From Rhodobiaceae bacterium (GTDB lineage: Bacteria; Pseudomonadota; Alphaproteobacteria; Rhizobiales; Tepidamorphaceae): a DNA stretch of 64,000 nt. The stretch is from NCBI GenBank assembly GCA_020637985.1, contig JACKJK010000004.1, positions 186,001 to 250,000 on the forward strand, written 5' to 3'. The translations under genes were made by a program, and so were the position numbers. Each line of letters begins with the position of its first letter. Positions within the stretch are counted from its first letter, which is position 1. Below, one piece after another: positions 1 to 9,471 of the stretch. The notes beneath the pieces are model-generated. The model saw only the letters and a list, made by a program, of their open reading frames with translations. It searched no databases and had not been told where the DNA came from.

Positions 1-1005
1 AATCCGCTTGGTGATGTCGTCCGTCGCGGTCGCCGTCTGGCTGGCCAACTGCTTCACCTCGCCGGCAACCACCGCGAAGCCCTTGCCCGCCTCGCCGGCG
101 CGCGCCGCCTCGATGGTCGCGTTCAGCGCCAGGAGGTTCGTCTGCGCCGCGATGGTCTCGATGTCGGTGATGATGTGGCCGATCTGGTCGGACGCCTGCG
201 CCAGCCCCTCGACGCTGCGTGCGGTTTCCTCGACCGCCCCGGCGATGTCGGCGATCGTCCCGGAAAGCTGGTCGATGGCCATGCGCCCGCTCGCCACCGA
301 ATCCTGGCTCTCGCCGGCTTCCGACGATGCGCTTTCGCTGTTGCGGGCGATTTCCTCGCCCGACGCAACGAGCTGCGTCGCCGCCGAGGATATCGTCTGG
401 CCGTTCACGGCGACTTCGCCGGAGTTCTGCTGCAGGTGCGCCATCGACATCATGATGTTGTTGAAGGCGACCGCCGTATCAGCCATCTGCCCGAGACTCT
501 CGGTGCGCAACGTCTTGTCCTTGACCGCCGCCGCCTTGATCGTCGCCTCCTCGTAGCCGTCGAGCGACGCCGCCATGTCGGTGAACAGCCGAAGCATCAG
601 CGTGCACAGGATGGAATCGAGGTCGGCGCGGCGGAAACCGGACTGGCGCGTGATGATGGGGATCAGCTTCATCATCACCCAGCCATAGGCGGACACGTAC
701 CACGACGGCGAAAGCTGCACCTTGGCATGGTTCGCGCCAATCCAGTGGCTGCGCGCCAGGGCATCCTGCGACAGCGTATCGCCTAGGATCGCCAGCCAGT
801 GTTCGGCCTGCGCCTTCTTCAGCCGCTCCACAGCTTCGGGACCGGAGAAGCGCTGGCCCATGTCGGTCTTGCCGAGCGTGTCATAGAACTCGCCAAGCAG
901 CTTTGCGAGCTGGCTTTCGATACGCTGGCGCACCTTCGCAGGCACCTGCTTGCCCGGCATTGCCGTGTTCATGAAGGCCAGTGCGCTGTCGATTTCCCGG
1001 TTCAT
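1..1005 (-). CDS. Globin-coupled methyl-accepting chemotaxis protein (3' end beyond window)
   Basis: The first 335 residues are in the window and the C-terminus is cut by the left edge. Residues about 10-165 resemble a protoglobin sensor domain. SHWIGANHAKV followed by PSWY (residues 86-103) fits the F-helix region, and His93 is the likely proximal haem ligand. After a helical linker, residues from about 190 are a chemoreceptor signalling coiled coil. It contains the conserved hairpin region (IAAQTNLLALNATIEAARAG, then GKGFAVVAGEVKQLA) that contacts CheA and CheW. There are no membrane segments, so this should be a soluble haem-based gas or redox sensor feeding chemotaxis. The start is the ATG at 1005. 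Family assignment is firm; the ligand (oxygen or other gas) is inferred. Confidence 0.93.
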   Translation of the reverse strand, partial: MNREIDSALAFMNTAMPGKQVPAKVRQRIESQLAKLLGEFYDTLGKTDMGQRFSGPEAVERLKKAQAEHWLAILGDTLSQDALARSHWIGANHAKVQLSPSWYVSAYGWVMMKLIPIITRQSGFRRADLDSILCTLMLRLFTDMAASLDGYEEATIKAAAVKDKTLRTESLGQMADTAVAFNNIMMSMAHLQQNSGEVAVNGQTISSAATQLVASGEEIARNSESASSEAGESQDSVASGRMAIDQLSGTIADIAGAVEETARSVEGLAQASDQIGHIITDIETIAAQTNLLALNATIEAARAGEAGKGFAVVAGEVKQLASQTATATDDITKRI

Positions 1006-1185
1006 GCATTCCTCGATTGCTTGTCATGCCTCTGCGCACCCTGGGCACGCAAAATGGTGCAAGGCCAGGGCGATGGCCTCGCACAAATCAGGAAAATCCT
1101 AAGCCCGGAATGGTTAATTTCCTCTGATGACCGGGTTCCCGGCGAGCGCAAGATGCCGGCCTCAACCGACGGTGCAGGCATCGGG

Positions 1186-1542
1186 TCAGCCGCGGAAGAT
1201 CACCGCCGCGCCCGCCGCGATCAGCATGAAACCAACCACGTGGTTCCACCCGAGCGGCTCCTTCAGGTAGGCGACCGAGAACACGGCGAACACGCCGAGC
1301 GTCACCACCTCCTGGATCGTCTTCAGTTCGGCGGCCGAATAGACCTGGTGGCCGATGCGGTTGGCCGGCACCGCCAGCCAGTATTCGAAAAACGCGATCG
1401 CCCAGCTGAACATCACCGCGATCGCCAACGGCGCGCTCTTGTACTTCAGGTGCCCGTACCAGGCGAACGTCATGAACAGGTTCGATGCGGTGAGCAGGAC
1501 GACCGGGGCAAGCCAGGGCCAGAAAGGGGCGGGCATCGTCAT
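1186..1542 (-). CDS. DUF486 family small membrane protein (DMT-like)
   Basis: 118 residues with four predicted membrane helices, about residues 8-28, 36-56, 77-93 and 98-116. The family-typical core FMTFAWYGHLKYK and the final helix (GFMLIAAGAAVIFRG) match DUF486. That family is one half the size of drug/metabolite transporters, and its substrate is unknown. The length matches the family. It stands alone on the minus strand, divergent from the small secreted protein gene that starts at 1893. The start is the ATG at 1542, and the preceding 50 bases show no strong ribosome binding site. Confidence 0.85.
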   Translation of the reverse strand: MTMPAPFWPWLAPVVLLTASNLFMTFAWYGHLKYKSAPLAIAVMFSWAIAFFEYWLAVPANRIGHQVYSAAELKTIQEVVTLGVFAVFSVAYLKEPLGWNHVVGFMLIAAGAAVIFRG

Positions 1543-1892
1543 GGTGGATGGATCTCCACTGCGGAAATTGCCGCGCGCTCGTGCGCCTGGGCGGTTTGCT
1601 TGTCAAGCGGATGTCGCCGCGCGCACGGGGCGGCGCGGGATATTTCGCGTCGCCGGGTTTCTCACCGCCATTCCGCCACAATCGCGGCGCTTCGGATTGT
1701 GTGCGGACCAACGCGCAAAATTGCGTAAGACCCGCCACCTGCTGCGGCCCAAACGCAGCCCCCTCCAGGCACCATCGAACGGTCGCCGAGGCGCGCAAGT
1801 GGCGCGGACCCCAAGCCGCCGGGGATCGCCCGGCCGCAGTAATCCGCAAGAGCATTCGATACACCATGATCCATCGAAAGGATCCCCGAGCC
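1543..1892. other. Divergent intergenic region, no gene seen
   Basis: This 350-base gap separates two divergent genes. Open frames crossing it read as arginine- and proline-rich translations typical of GC-rich non-coding DNA. It probably carries promoters for both neighbours. The only clear signal is the AAGGA ribosome binding site at 1878-1882 for the downstream gene. Confidence 0.5.
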
Positions 1893-2162
1893 ATGTCGCT
1901 CCGTTCAGCCTTCATTGGCGCCGCGATGCTTGCCATCGGCGCTTCCGCCGCCTTCGCCGCAGATACTGTCGTCACCGGCAAGGTCGCCAACTGGGACGCC
2001 GAAAACGGCGTCCTCACCTTCGCCGACAAGTCCGAGATCACCGGCCTGAAGGGGCATCCGCTGATGCCCGCCGACGTCAAGGTCGGCGACACCATCGTCC
2101 TCAGCTATACCGGCACCGACAACGGCGTCGAAAACATCGTCTCGATCGAGATCAGGAAGTAG
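1893..2162 (+). CDS. Small exported DUF1344-like protein
   Basis: 89 residues with a clear Sec signal peptide (about residues 1-23, ending ASAAFAA). The mature part is a short beta-rich domain of about 65 residues (VTGKVANWDAENGVLTFADK, then VGDTIVLSYTG). It resembles the DUF1344 fold of the paralogue-like gene at 5179: a short strand pair followed by a hydrophobic strand with a conserved Tyr. Function is unknown; the protein is periplasmic. The ATG at 1893 was chosen because AAGGA lies 10 bases upstream. An in-frame ATG at 1866 would spoil the signal peptide with charged residues. A strong terminator follows at 2198. Confidence 0.75.
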   Translation: MSLRSAFIGAAMLAIGASAAFAADTVVTGKVANWDAENGVLTFADKSEITGLKGHPLMPADVKVGDTIVLSYTGTDNGVENIVSIEIRK

Positions 2163-2197
2163 GCGGCCGGCACCAGGTCGCGGTCGCGTGTGACGAC

Positions 2198-2231
2198 AGC
2201 CCGGCAGTCCCGCTCTGCCGGGCTTTTTTTA
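2198..2231 (+). terminator. Intrinsic terminator
   Basis: A perfect 10-bp stem (AGCCCGGCAG / CTGCCGGGCT) with a 7-base loop is followed by seven T in a row at 2224-2230. It ends the transcript of the small exported protein gene at 1893-2162. Confidence 0.9.
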
Positions 2232-2321
2232 TTCCTGCGATGGCCCCGCATGCGGGCTTGACGAGGCACCGCGCACCCGTTCACGCTCCGCGCGCCCCGA
2301 ACGCATGCAAGGAACCGCCCG

Positions 2322-3209
2322 ATGGCCGCACTCCGCGAACCGCTCGTCTTCGGCGACACGCGCGTCGACTGCATCGTCGAACTGGTCAAGGACTACTACC
2401 CGGCGATGGAGTTCTTCCGCGGCCTCACCCCGGAGATCCTGGACGAGCACCGCCACTGGCTGGAGCCGGATTTCATCCATCCCGGCAACGGCAACGTGAT
2501 CCTCACCTTCCAGTCCTACCTGGTGCGCACGCCCCGCCACACGATCCTCGTCGATTCCTGCATCGGCAACGACAAGCCGCGCCCCACCCGCCAGATGTTC
2601 CACATGCTCAAGCTCGACGCCTGGCAGCGGAACCTGGCCGCGCTGGGTCTCACCGTCGCCGACATCGATTTCGTCATGTGCACCCACCTGCACGTCGACC
2701 ACGTCGGCTGGAACACCAGGCTTGAGAACGGCCGCTGGGTGCCGACCTTCCCCAACGCCCGCTACATCTTTTCCGGCAAGGAACTCGACTTCTGGAGCGA
2801 GCGCGAGAGGCAGGCGCCGGAGACCTGCCCGTGGATCACCGATTCCGTGCTGCCCGTCGTCGCCGCCGGCTGCCACCAGTGCGTGACGAGCGACCATGCC
2901 TTCGACGACCACATGCGCCTGACCCCTACGCCGGGCCACACCATCGACCACTTCTCGGTGGAACTCGGCGGCATGGAGCCGGACGCCATCATCGGCGGCG
3001 ACATGGTGCATTCGCCCATCCAGGTGCTCTACCCGGAAATCGGCATGTTCTCCGACTTCGATTCGAAGCAGGCCGGCGAGACCCGCCACGCCCTGTTCTC
3101 GCGCCTCCTCGGCACGCCCACGAAGCTGTGCACCGCGCACTTCGCCGAACCCTCCGTCATCCGCATCACCGGCGAAAAGGGCGGCGGCTACGACTGGGCG
3201 TATGCCTGA
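2322..3209 (+). CDS. Metallo-beta-lactamase-fold hydrolase
   Basis: 295 residues. The zinc-binding signature THLHVDH lies at residues 121-127. The other metal-ligand positions of the fold follow in order: TPGHT (His206), GGDMVH (Asp227) and TAHFAEP near residue 284. The region before the signature (VDSCIGNDK) is also typical. Cytosolic, as no signal peptide is seen. The family includes lactonases, glyoxalase-II-like enzymes and alkylsulfatase-like hydrolases, and the substrate cannot be told from sequence. The start at the ATG 2322 leaves about 90 bases after the preceding terminator. It is a single-gene unit. Confidence 0.9.
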   Translation: MAALREPLVFGDTRVDCIVELVKDYYPAMEFFRGLTPEILDEHRHWLEPDFIHPGNGNVILTFQSYLVRTPRHTILVDSCIGNDKPRPTRQMFHMLKLDAWQRNLAALGLTVADIDFVMCTHLHVDHVGWNTRLENGRWVPTFPNARYIFSGKELDFWSERERQAPETCPWITDSVLPVVAAGCHQCVTSDHAFDDHMRLTPTPGHTIDHFSVELGGMEPDAIIGGDMVHSPIQVLYPEIGMFSDFDSKQAGETRHALFSRLLGTPTKLCTAHFAEPSVIRITGEKGGGYDWAYA

Positions 3210-3378
3210 CGCCATCCTCCCTGAACGCCCGATGAACGCCCGCTTCAGGCAGGGTTCGGGCGCCGTGTGGTCATCTCCGCGTCAACACCGGCGGGCAGGA
3301 CTGCCCGCCGGAACGACACGCCTCAAGGCATCGGCGCCATGCGCCGCAGGCTTTGCGGCCAGCAGCGGAGATGACAAC

Positions 3379-3906
3379 ATGTCGACCAGGGTTCTCGGCG
3401 GTCTTTTCATTGCCGGCGCGGCGCTCGGCGCGGCGATGGTACTCGCACCCCATTCGATCGCCGGCGGCAATGCAGATAGCGGCGATGTCTTTCGCATCCA
3501 CACCGCCTCCTTGACGCAATACCAGCAGGGACCTGCCGTGACTGCCATCAGCGACTTCGAATTCGCCGGAACCTGGAAGCTGACCCACCTGCGCGGCCCC
3601 GATGGCGCGCTGGAGGGAATCGATCCGGGCATCACCGCGCGCTCGCAGGTCATAATCGGCGAGACGGGCCGCCTGTCGGGCACGGTCGGCTGCAACCGCT
3701 TCGGCACGCAGATCAGCCTGCTCGACGACCGCGTCGCCTTGTCCGGCGTCGTCTCCACCCGCAAGGCCTGTCAGGGGCCGGTGTGGGACGCCGAGCGCGG
3801 CCTCTACGCGGCCTTCAAGCAGACCGCCTCCATGGCGCTGGACGGCGACACGATGGTGCTCGTCGACGCCCGCGGCAAGGAGATCGCCCGCTTCGTGCGC
3901 GCCTGA
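3379..3906 (+). CDS. META-domain (HslJ-like) exported protein
   Basis: 175 residues. An N-terminal hydrophobic segment (residues 6-23) should act as a signal peptide or anchor. Residues about 60-175 form a META domain: FAGTWKLTHLRG near the start, GTVGCNRFG in the middle, and TRKACQGPVWDAE with a closing beta strand. META/HslJ proteins are envelope proteins of unclear function, linked to heat or antibiotic tolerance. The ATG at 3379 was chosen because GGAG ends 8 bases before it. The frame upstream, from about 3202, lacks a signal peptide and looks non-coding. Confidence 0.82.
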   Translation: MSTRVLGGLFIAGAALGAAMVLAPHSIAGGNADSGDVFRIHTASLTQYQQGPAVTAISDFEFAGTWKLTHLRGPDGALEGIDPGITARSQVIIGETGRLSGTVGCNRFGTQISLLDDRVALSGVVSTRKACQGPVWDAERGLYAAFKQTASMALDGDTMVLVDARGKEIARFVRA

Positions 3907-3936
3907 CCGCCGCCATCCATCCGGCAAAAGAAAACC

Positions 3937-3965
3937 GACCGGGGCACAAGCCCCGGCCGGTCGAT
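3937..3965 (+). terminator. Weak hairpin after META-domain gene
   Basis: CCGGGGC / GCCCCGG with loop ACAA sits 30 bases after the stop codon, within a longer imperfect palindrome. No T-run follows, so it is only a candidate terminator. The gene on the other side is convergent. Confidence 0.4.
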
Positions 3966-4001
3966 CTCTTACAGGACTGCATGCAGTCGCTGGCGGCCTT
4001 G

Positions 4002-4080
4002 CAGCATGTTCCGCTCAAGACTTTGAAGCTGGAGCGAATTCTTGGGTTCAGGTGACTCCACCTGAACGGAATGCGCTCTA
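4002..4080. repeat. Rhizobial-type palindromic intergenic repeat
   Basis: It contains a perfect 9-bp inverted repeat (GTTCAGGTG-actc-CACCTGAAC, 4046-4067) set in AGCGAATTC and GGAATGCGCTCTA borders. These borders recall short mosaic palindromic elements of Hyphomicrobiales genomes. The last bases (cta at 4078-4080) are the reverse complement of the stop codon of the convergent barrel gene, so the element abuts or supplies its stop and may help terminate its transcript. The family resemblance is from memory. Confidence 0.5.
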
Positions 4081-4758
4081 GTTGCCGCCCATCTTCATGC
4101 GCAGGCCGACCATGAAGGCGTGCTCGACCGAGGAGTCGACCGAAATCGGCGTGACACCGTTCGAAGCCACGATGTCGTGGCTGCCGTGAATGGCCATCGA
4201 ATAGCGTCCGGTGAAATCAACGCGGTCGCTCACTGCGTAGTCGAAGCCGGCATGCAGCGCACCGGCGAAGGCCACGTCGCTGTCTTCCAGCGTGAACGCA
4301 CCACCGGTCAGGCCGAGGCCGTCATAGTCGAAGATCACGATGCCAAGGCCGGCGCCGACCCACGGCGTGAACTGCGACCCGCCCCAGTTCTGGAACTCGT
4401 AGTAGACGTTGCCCAGGATGTCGATGGCGTTGACATTGCCGCTGTGCGGACCGAACGGCGTCATGGTGCCGTCGCCGCCGCGGAACCAGGACACCCACAG
4501 TTCGCCGCGCACGTTGTCGCGCAGGTAAGTGCCGACCGCCCCGGCGAGGCCAAACCCGTTGTCGGGCGTGTATTCGCCGGGCGTACCGCCAACCGTCGCA
4601 TCGTGCCCGATCGGAACCCCGGCACCCGCCAGAATTTCGACGTACCAATCCCAGCCCGCCATGGTTCCGGCGTTGTAGTCGGCCGCCTGCGCCGCCGAAC
4701 CGCCCGCTGTCATCATCGCGCCGGCGATCGCCGCCGCTGCCAGTGTCTTGAATTTCAT
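4078..4758 (-). CDS. Outer-membrane beta-barrel protein
   Basis: 226 residues. A signal peptide (MKFKTLAAAAIAGAMMTAGG, then SAAQA) is followed by alternating amphipathic strands with aromatic girdles, such as YVEILAGAGVPIG, VNAIDILGNVYYEF and AFAGALHAGFDYAV. The last strand is HAFMVGLRMKMGGN. Size and pattern suggest a small barrel of the OmpW or Omp25 kind in the outer membrane, with no enzymatic motif. The ATG at 4758 starts the signal peptide, and GAGGCG lies just upstream. A longer frame begins at 4896 but its extra 46 residues do not look coding. A 420-base gap separates it from the next gene. Confidence 0.83.
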   Translation of the reverse strand: MKFKTLAAAAIAGAMMTAGGSAAQAADYNAGTMAGWDWYVEILAGAGVPIGHDATVGGTPGEYTPDNGFGLAGAVGTYLRDNVRGELWVSWFRGGDGTMTPFGPHSGNVNAIDILGNVYYEFQNWGGSQFTPWVGAGLGIVIFDYDGLGLTGGAFTLEDSDVAFAGALHAGFDYAVSDRVDFTGRYSMAIHGSHDIVASNGVTPISVDSSVEHAFMVGLRMKMGGN

Positions 4759-5178
4759 TTTTCGCCTCGCTTCGTGCCGCCGCTTATTCCAGATTCGATC
4801 TTCAGGTTCCGGCGATTCACAAAACAGTAACGTATTAAATTGCCACGCGAACTTCACAATGTTCGCGATTCCGGATTCAGTTGAGCGCTGATGCAATCAC
4901 ACAACACTTTCTAAGCCGGCGGCGTGAATGCTGGCGAAAGCGGCTGGCGCAATCTGTTGGCGCCAGGCTTTCAGCACGACAGCAGGTGATGCTTTCGGGT
5001 GACATGCCCCCCAAAAACCGGTCGGAGACGTCGGATTATGGCAACTTTACGGAAGGAAAAATATTTTTTTCCGCCAATTGCAGGCGTTTTCCGCGCGTAG
5101 CATGTAATCGCGCGCCGGCTGGGGGTTGCCAGGGTTGGCCGTCCGACATCTGCCGGCTTCTGTCTATCGGAGTGAAAG
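4759..5178. other. Divergent intergenic region
   Basis: 420 bases between the barrel gene (minus) and the DUF1344 gene (plus). It is locally AT-richer than the surroundings. A run GGAAAAATATTTTTTTCC near 5055-5072 and an inverted repeat CTGGCGC / GCGCCAG near 4947-4972 stand out. No coding frame is convincing. It probably holds both promoters. Confidence 0.5.
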
Positions 5179-5433
5179 ATGCTGAAGCGTCTTGTTGCTG
5201 TTTCCGCCCTTGCCCTGACCCTAGCCACCGGCGCCGCCTTCGCCGCCGAGATGGCTTCCGGCACCGTCGCGCAGGTGAATGCCGATACCCGCGAGGTCAC
5301 CCTCGACAACGGCCAGGTCTTCGTTCTCGGCGAATCCGTCGATGCCGCCGCTATCGCCGCCGGCGCCACCGTCGAACTGACCTACGACATGGTCGACGGC
5401 AAGATGGTCGTGACCGAAGCTACGGTGAAATAG
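5179..5433 (+). CDS. DUF1344 exported protein
   Basis: 84 residues. A Sec signal peptide (about residues 1-23, ending GAAFAAE) is followed by a 60-residue DUF1344 domain with the motifs SGTVAQVNADTREVTLDNG and VELTYDMVDGKMVVTEATV. These small periplasmic proteins are widespread in Hyphomicrobiales and their function is not known. The ATG at 5179 is preceded by GGAGTG. The gene at 1893 is a diverged relative with the same layout. A 15-bp-stem terminator follows at 5461. Confidence 0.88.
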   Translation: MLKRLVAVSALALTLATGAAFAAEMASGTVAQVNADTREVTLDNGQVFVLGESVDAAAIAAGATVELTYDMVDGKMVVTEATVK

Positions 5434-5460
5434 GCCGCCGCTTCTCCGGCACTGGATGCC

Positions 5461-5500
5461 AACGGCGCGCAGGTGCGACACCTGCGCGCCGTTTCGTTTC
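5461..5500. terminator. Bidirectional hairpin terminator
   Basis: A perfect 15-bp stem (AACGGCGCGCAGGTG at 5461-5475 pairs with 5479-5493, loop CGA) is followed by TCGTTTC. It lies between the convergent genes ending at 5433 (plus) and 5537 (minus), so it can serve both. Confidence 0.8.
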
Positions 5501-5536
5501 CGGGAGAACGATGGCAACGCCGCAAGCCTTCCGGCA

Positions 5537-5941
5537 TCACCGGCAGACGGTGTTGGGGAACTTGCCCTGGCAGGTTTCCCCTGACGCGCAGCAGGGTGCA
5601 CCGCCCAGCGTGCAGGTCGCGCCGCTGGGAATGCAGTGACCGCCCGGCGCACCCGGCCGCCCTTCCGCATCGTAGACATTGTCGCCCGGCTGGCCACTGG
5701 CGACCGGTGCCTGCGGCTGCGCCGTCGGGGCCGCGTTTTCCTGACCGGGCTTCGCACAGGTTCGCTTTCCAGGGACGGGAACGAACCCCGGCCAGCAGCA
5801 GATGTCCGAAAAGTCCGGATGCGGCGTGTAACCGGGCCCGAACACGCTCTGGCACGTCTGCGGCTGCTGCGCATGGACCGGCAGGCCGCCAAGGAACAGG
5901 GCGAGACTGGTCAAGACCAGGAAACGACACGCGAACATCAC
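5537..5941 (-). CDS. Exported cysteine-rich protein with cystine-knot-like C-terminus
   Basis: 134 residues. The signal peptide is about residues 1-24 (ending VHAQ). The mature protein has two cysteine clusters: Cys30, 48, 49 and 62, and then Cys103, 110, 117, 118, 124 and 133. They are separated by a Pro/Ala/Gln-rich linker (about 63-100). The second cluster reads C-x6-C-x6-C-C-x5-C-x8-C, which satisfies the inhibitor cystine knot spacing of knottins. Export would allow disulfides to form. The protein itself is not recognised, and enzyme motifs are absent. It is a stand-alone gene. Real coding is supported by the signal peptide, the ten mature cysteines and the shared terminator. Confidence 0.72.
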   Translation of the reverse strand: MMFACRFLVLTSLALFLGGLPVHAQQPQTCQSVFGPGYTPHPDFSDICCWPGFVPVPGKRTCAKPGQENAAPTAQPQAPVASGQPGDNVYDAEGRPGAPGGHCIPSGATCTLGGAPCCASGETCQGKFPNTVCR

Positions 5942-6094
5942 GCACCCCGCTGATCACGGTGGACCTTTGCACTTTCTATCAGGCGCCCCCCTGCGACGCA
6001 CCTGCCCACCCGAAACGGCAAATCGCCCGCCCCAGCGATGCCTCCGGGGCAAGGCCGCGGCTGAACTGGCGCAGCCCGCGTCCCGGCACCCCTC

Positions 6095-6174
6095 CGGCCC
6101 TCGGCTCCAACCCTCGGGCGTTCGGCGCTGCGACCTGTCCACCGGACAGGCCGCCGGGACGCGCCTCACCCCTT
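6095..6174 (+). repeat. Dispersed intergenic repeat, copy A
   Basis: About 80 bases match, at roughly 80% by eye, the reverse complement of 11771-11850. The shared core runs CGGGCGTTCGG, CTGCGACCTGTCCA and GGACAG. CTGTCC/GGACAG forms a short hairpin in both copies. It sits in the gap before uvrB. Confidence 0.7.
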
Positions 6175-6207
6175 CCCTACCCCGCTGACTCGGCCCATAT
6201 TCGCGCC

Positions 6208-8817
<2,610 letters not shown>

Positions 8818-8829
8818 CCTCACCTCCAG

Positions 8830-9025
8830 TCGTCATTCCGGCGAAAGCCGGAATCCAGAAATAGCCACAAGCCAGAACCAATGTGGGGTACCGAGCTTCC
8901 TGGCGAAGCGAGGCAAGGGCAAGCGCCCGTCGCCCGGTCAGGGCGCCCTCGCGGAGCCGGTGAACGGAGTGAACCTGGCGTGAGCGAAAAGAAAGACTGG
9001 ATTCCGGCTTTCGCCGGAATGACGA
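8830..9025. mobile_element. MITE-like element with 29-bp terminal inverted repeats
   Basis: Bases 8830-8858 and 8997-9025 are perfect reverse complements over 29 bp. Each arm is itself a hairpin (ATTCCGGC-gaaa-GCCGGAAT on one strand). The 138 bases between the arms carry no convincing gene. The layout is that of a short non-autonomous palindromic element. It lies between uvrB and a small membrane protein gene, whose frame runs through the right arm. That read-through gives the peptide IPAFAGMT, often seen in spurious translations of this repeat class. Confidence 0.75.
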
Positions 9026-9030
9026 ACCGC

Positions 9031-9450
9031 ATGAACCTCAGGAACCGCACATTCCGCTGGTGGTGGGAAAGGCTGGCGCTGGCGCTGGTGGGCAGCATGG
9101 TGCTGGCCTGGCTGCTGCTGGCCTCCGGCCTCGTGCTGACCACCCATGTCCCGCCCGGCGGCCTGACGGGCCCGCTGTGCTTCAGGGCGGGCGGGCTGTT
9201 CAGCCCGGGCGGCCTGATCCCCTACATCCAGTGCATCGGCTTCCCCGGCGCGGATGTCGCCGGCTATCTGCTGACGCGCGGCCTGCGGCTGACGCAGGTG
9301 CCCCTGGGCTTCATCCTGCTGCTGGTCGAATGCATCGGCGCGGTACCGGTGGCATGGGCGTTGGGGAAGGTGGGGCGGATTTGGCGCTCGAGAGAACCGC
9401 AATTAGACGCGTCCAAGAAAAAGCAAAAACGCACTCAACACGCGCACTGA
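9031..9450 (+). CDS. Small membrane protein of unknown function
   Basis: 139 residues. Two or three hydrophobic segments are seen: about 13-35 (LALALVGSMVLAWLLLASGL), about 66-80 (weak) and about 90-112 (LGFILLLVECIGAVPVAWAL). Glycine-rich loops with three cysteines lie between. It is not recognised. The ATG at 9031 lies just outside the right arm of the MITE-like element; an in-frame ATG at 9019 lies inside the arm. The last 20 residues (DASKKKQKRTQHAH) fall in the transition to AT-rich DNA, so the original C-terminus may have been replaced by the insertion that begins there. Confidence 0.6.
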   Translation: MNLRNRTFRWWWERLALALVGSMVLAWLLLASGLVLTTHVPPGGLTGPLCFRAGGLFSPGGLIPYIQCIGFPGADVAGYLLTRGLRLTQVPLGFILLLVECIGAVPVAWALGKVGRIWRSREPQLDASKKKQKRTQHAH

Positions 9451-9471
9451 CTGCCCAAATATGAACACTCT

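Noticed and set aside
799..1728. A 309-codon plus-strand open frame
   Set aside because: It runs antisense through the chemoreceptor and DUF486 genes and gives an Arg/His-rich translation without a recognisable domain.
5473..6207. N-terminal extension of uvrB by 245 codons
   Set aside because: The stretch overlaps a convincing convergent gene and crosses the dispersed repeat at 6095-6174. The ATG at 6208 begins the plausible protein.
8881..9030. N-terminal 50-residue extension of the small membrane protein
   Set aside because: The stretch lies inside the inverted-repeat element, including its right arm, and encodes the repeat-derived peptide IPAFAGMT. The ATG at 9031 is preferred.
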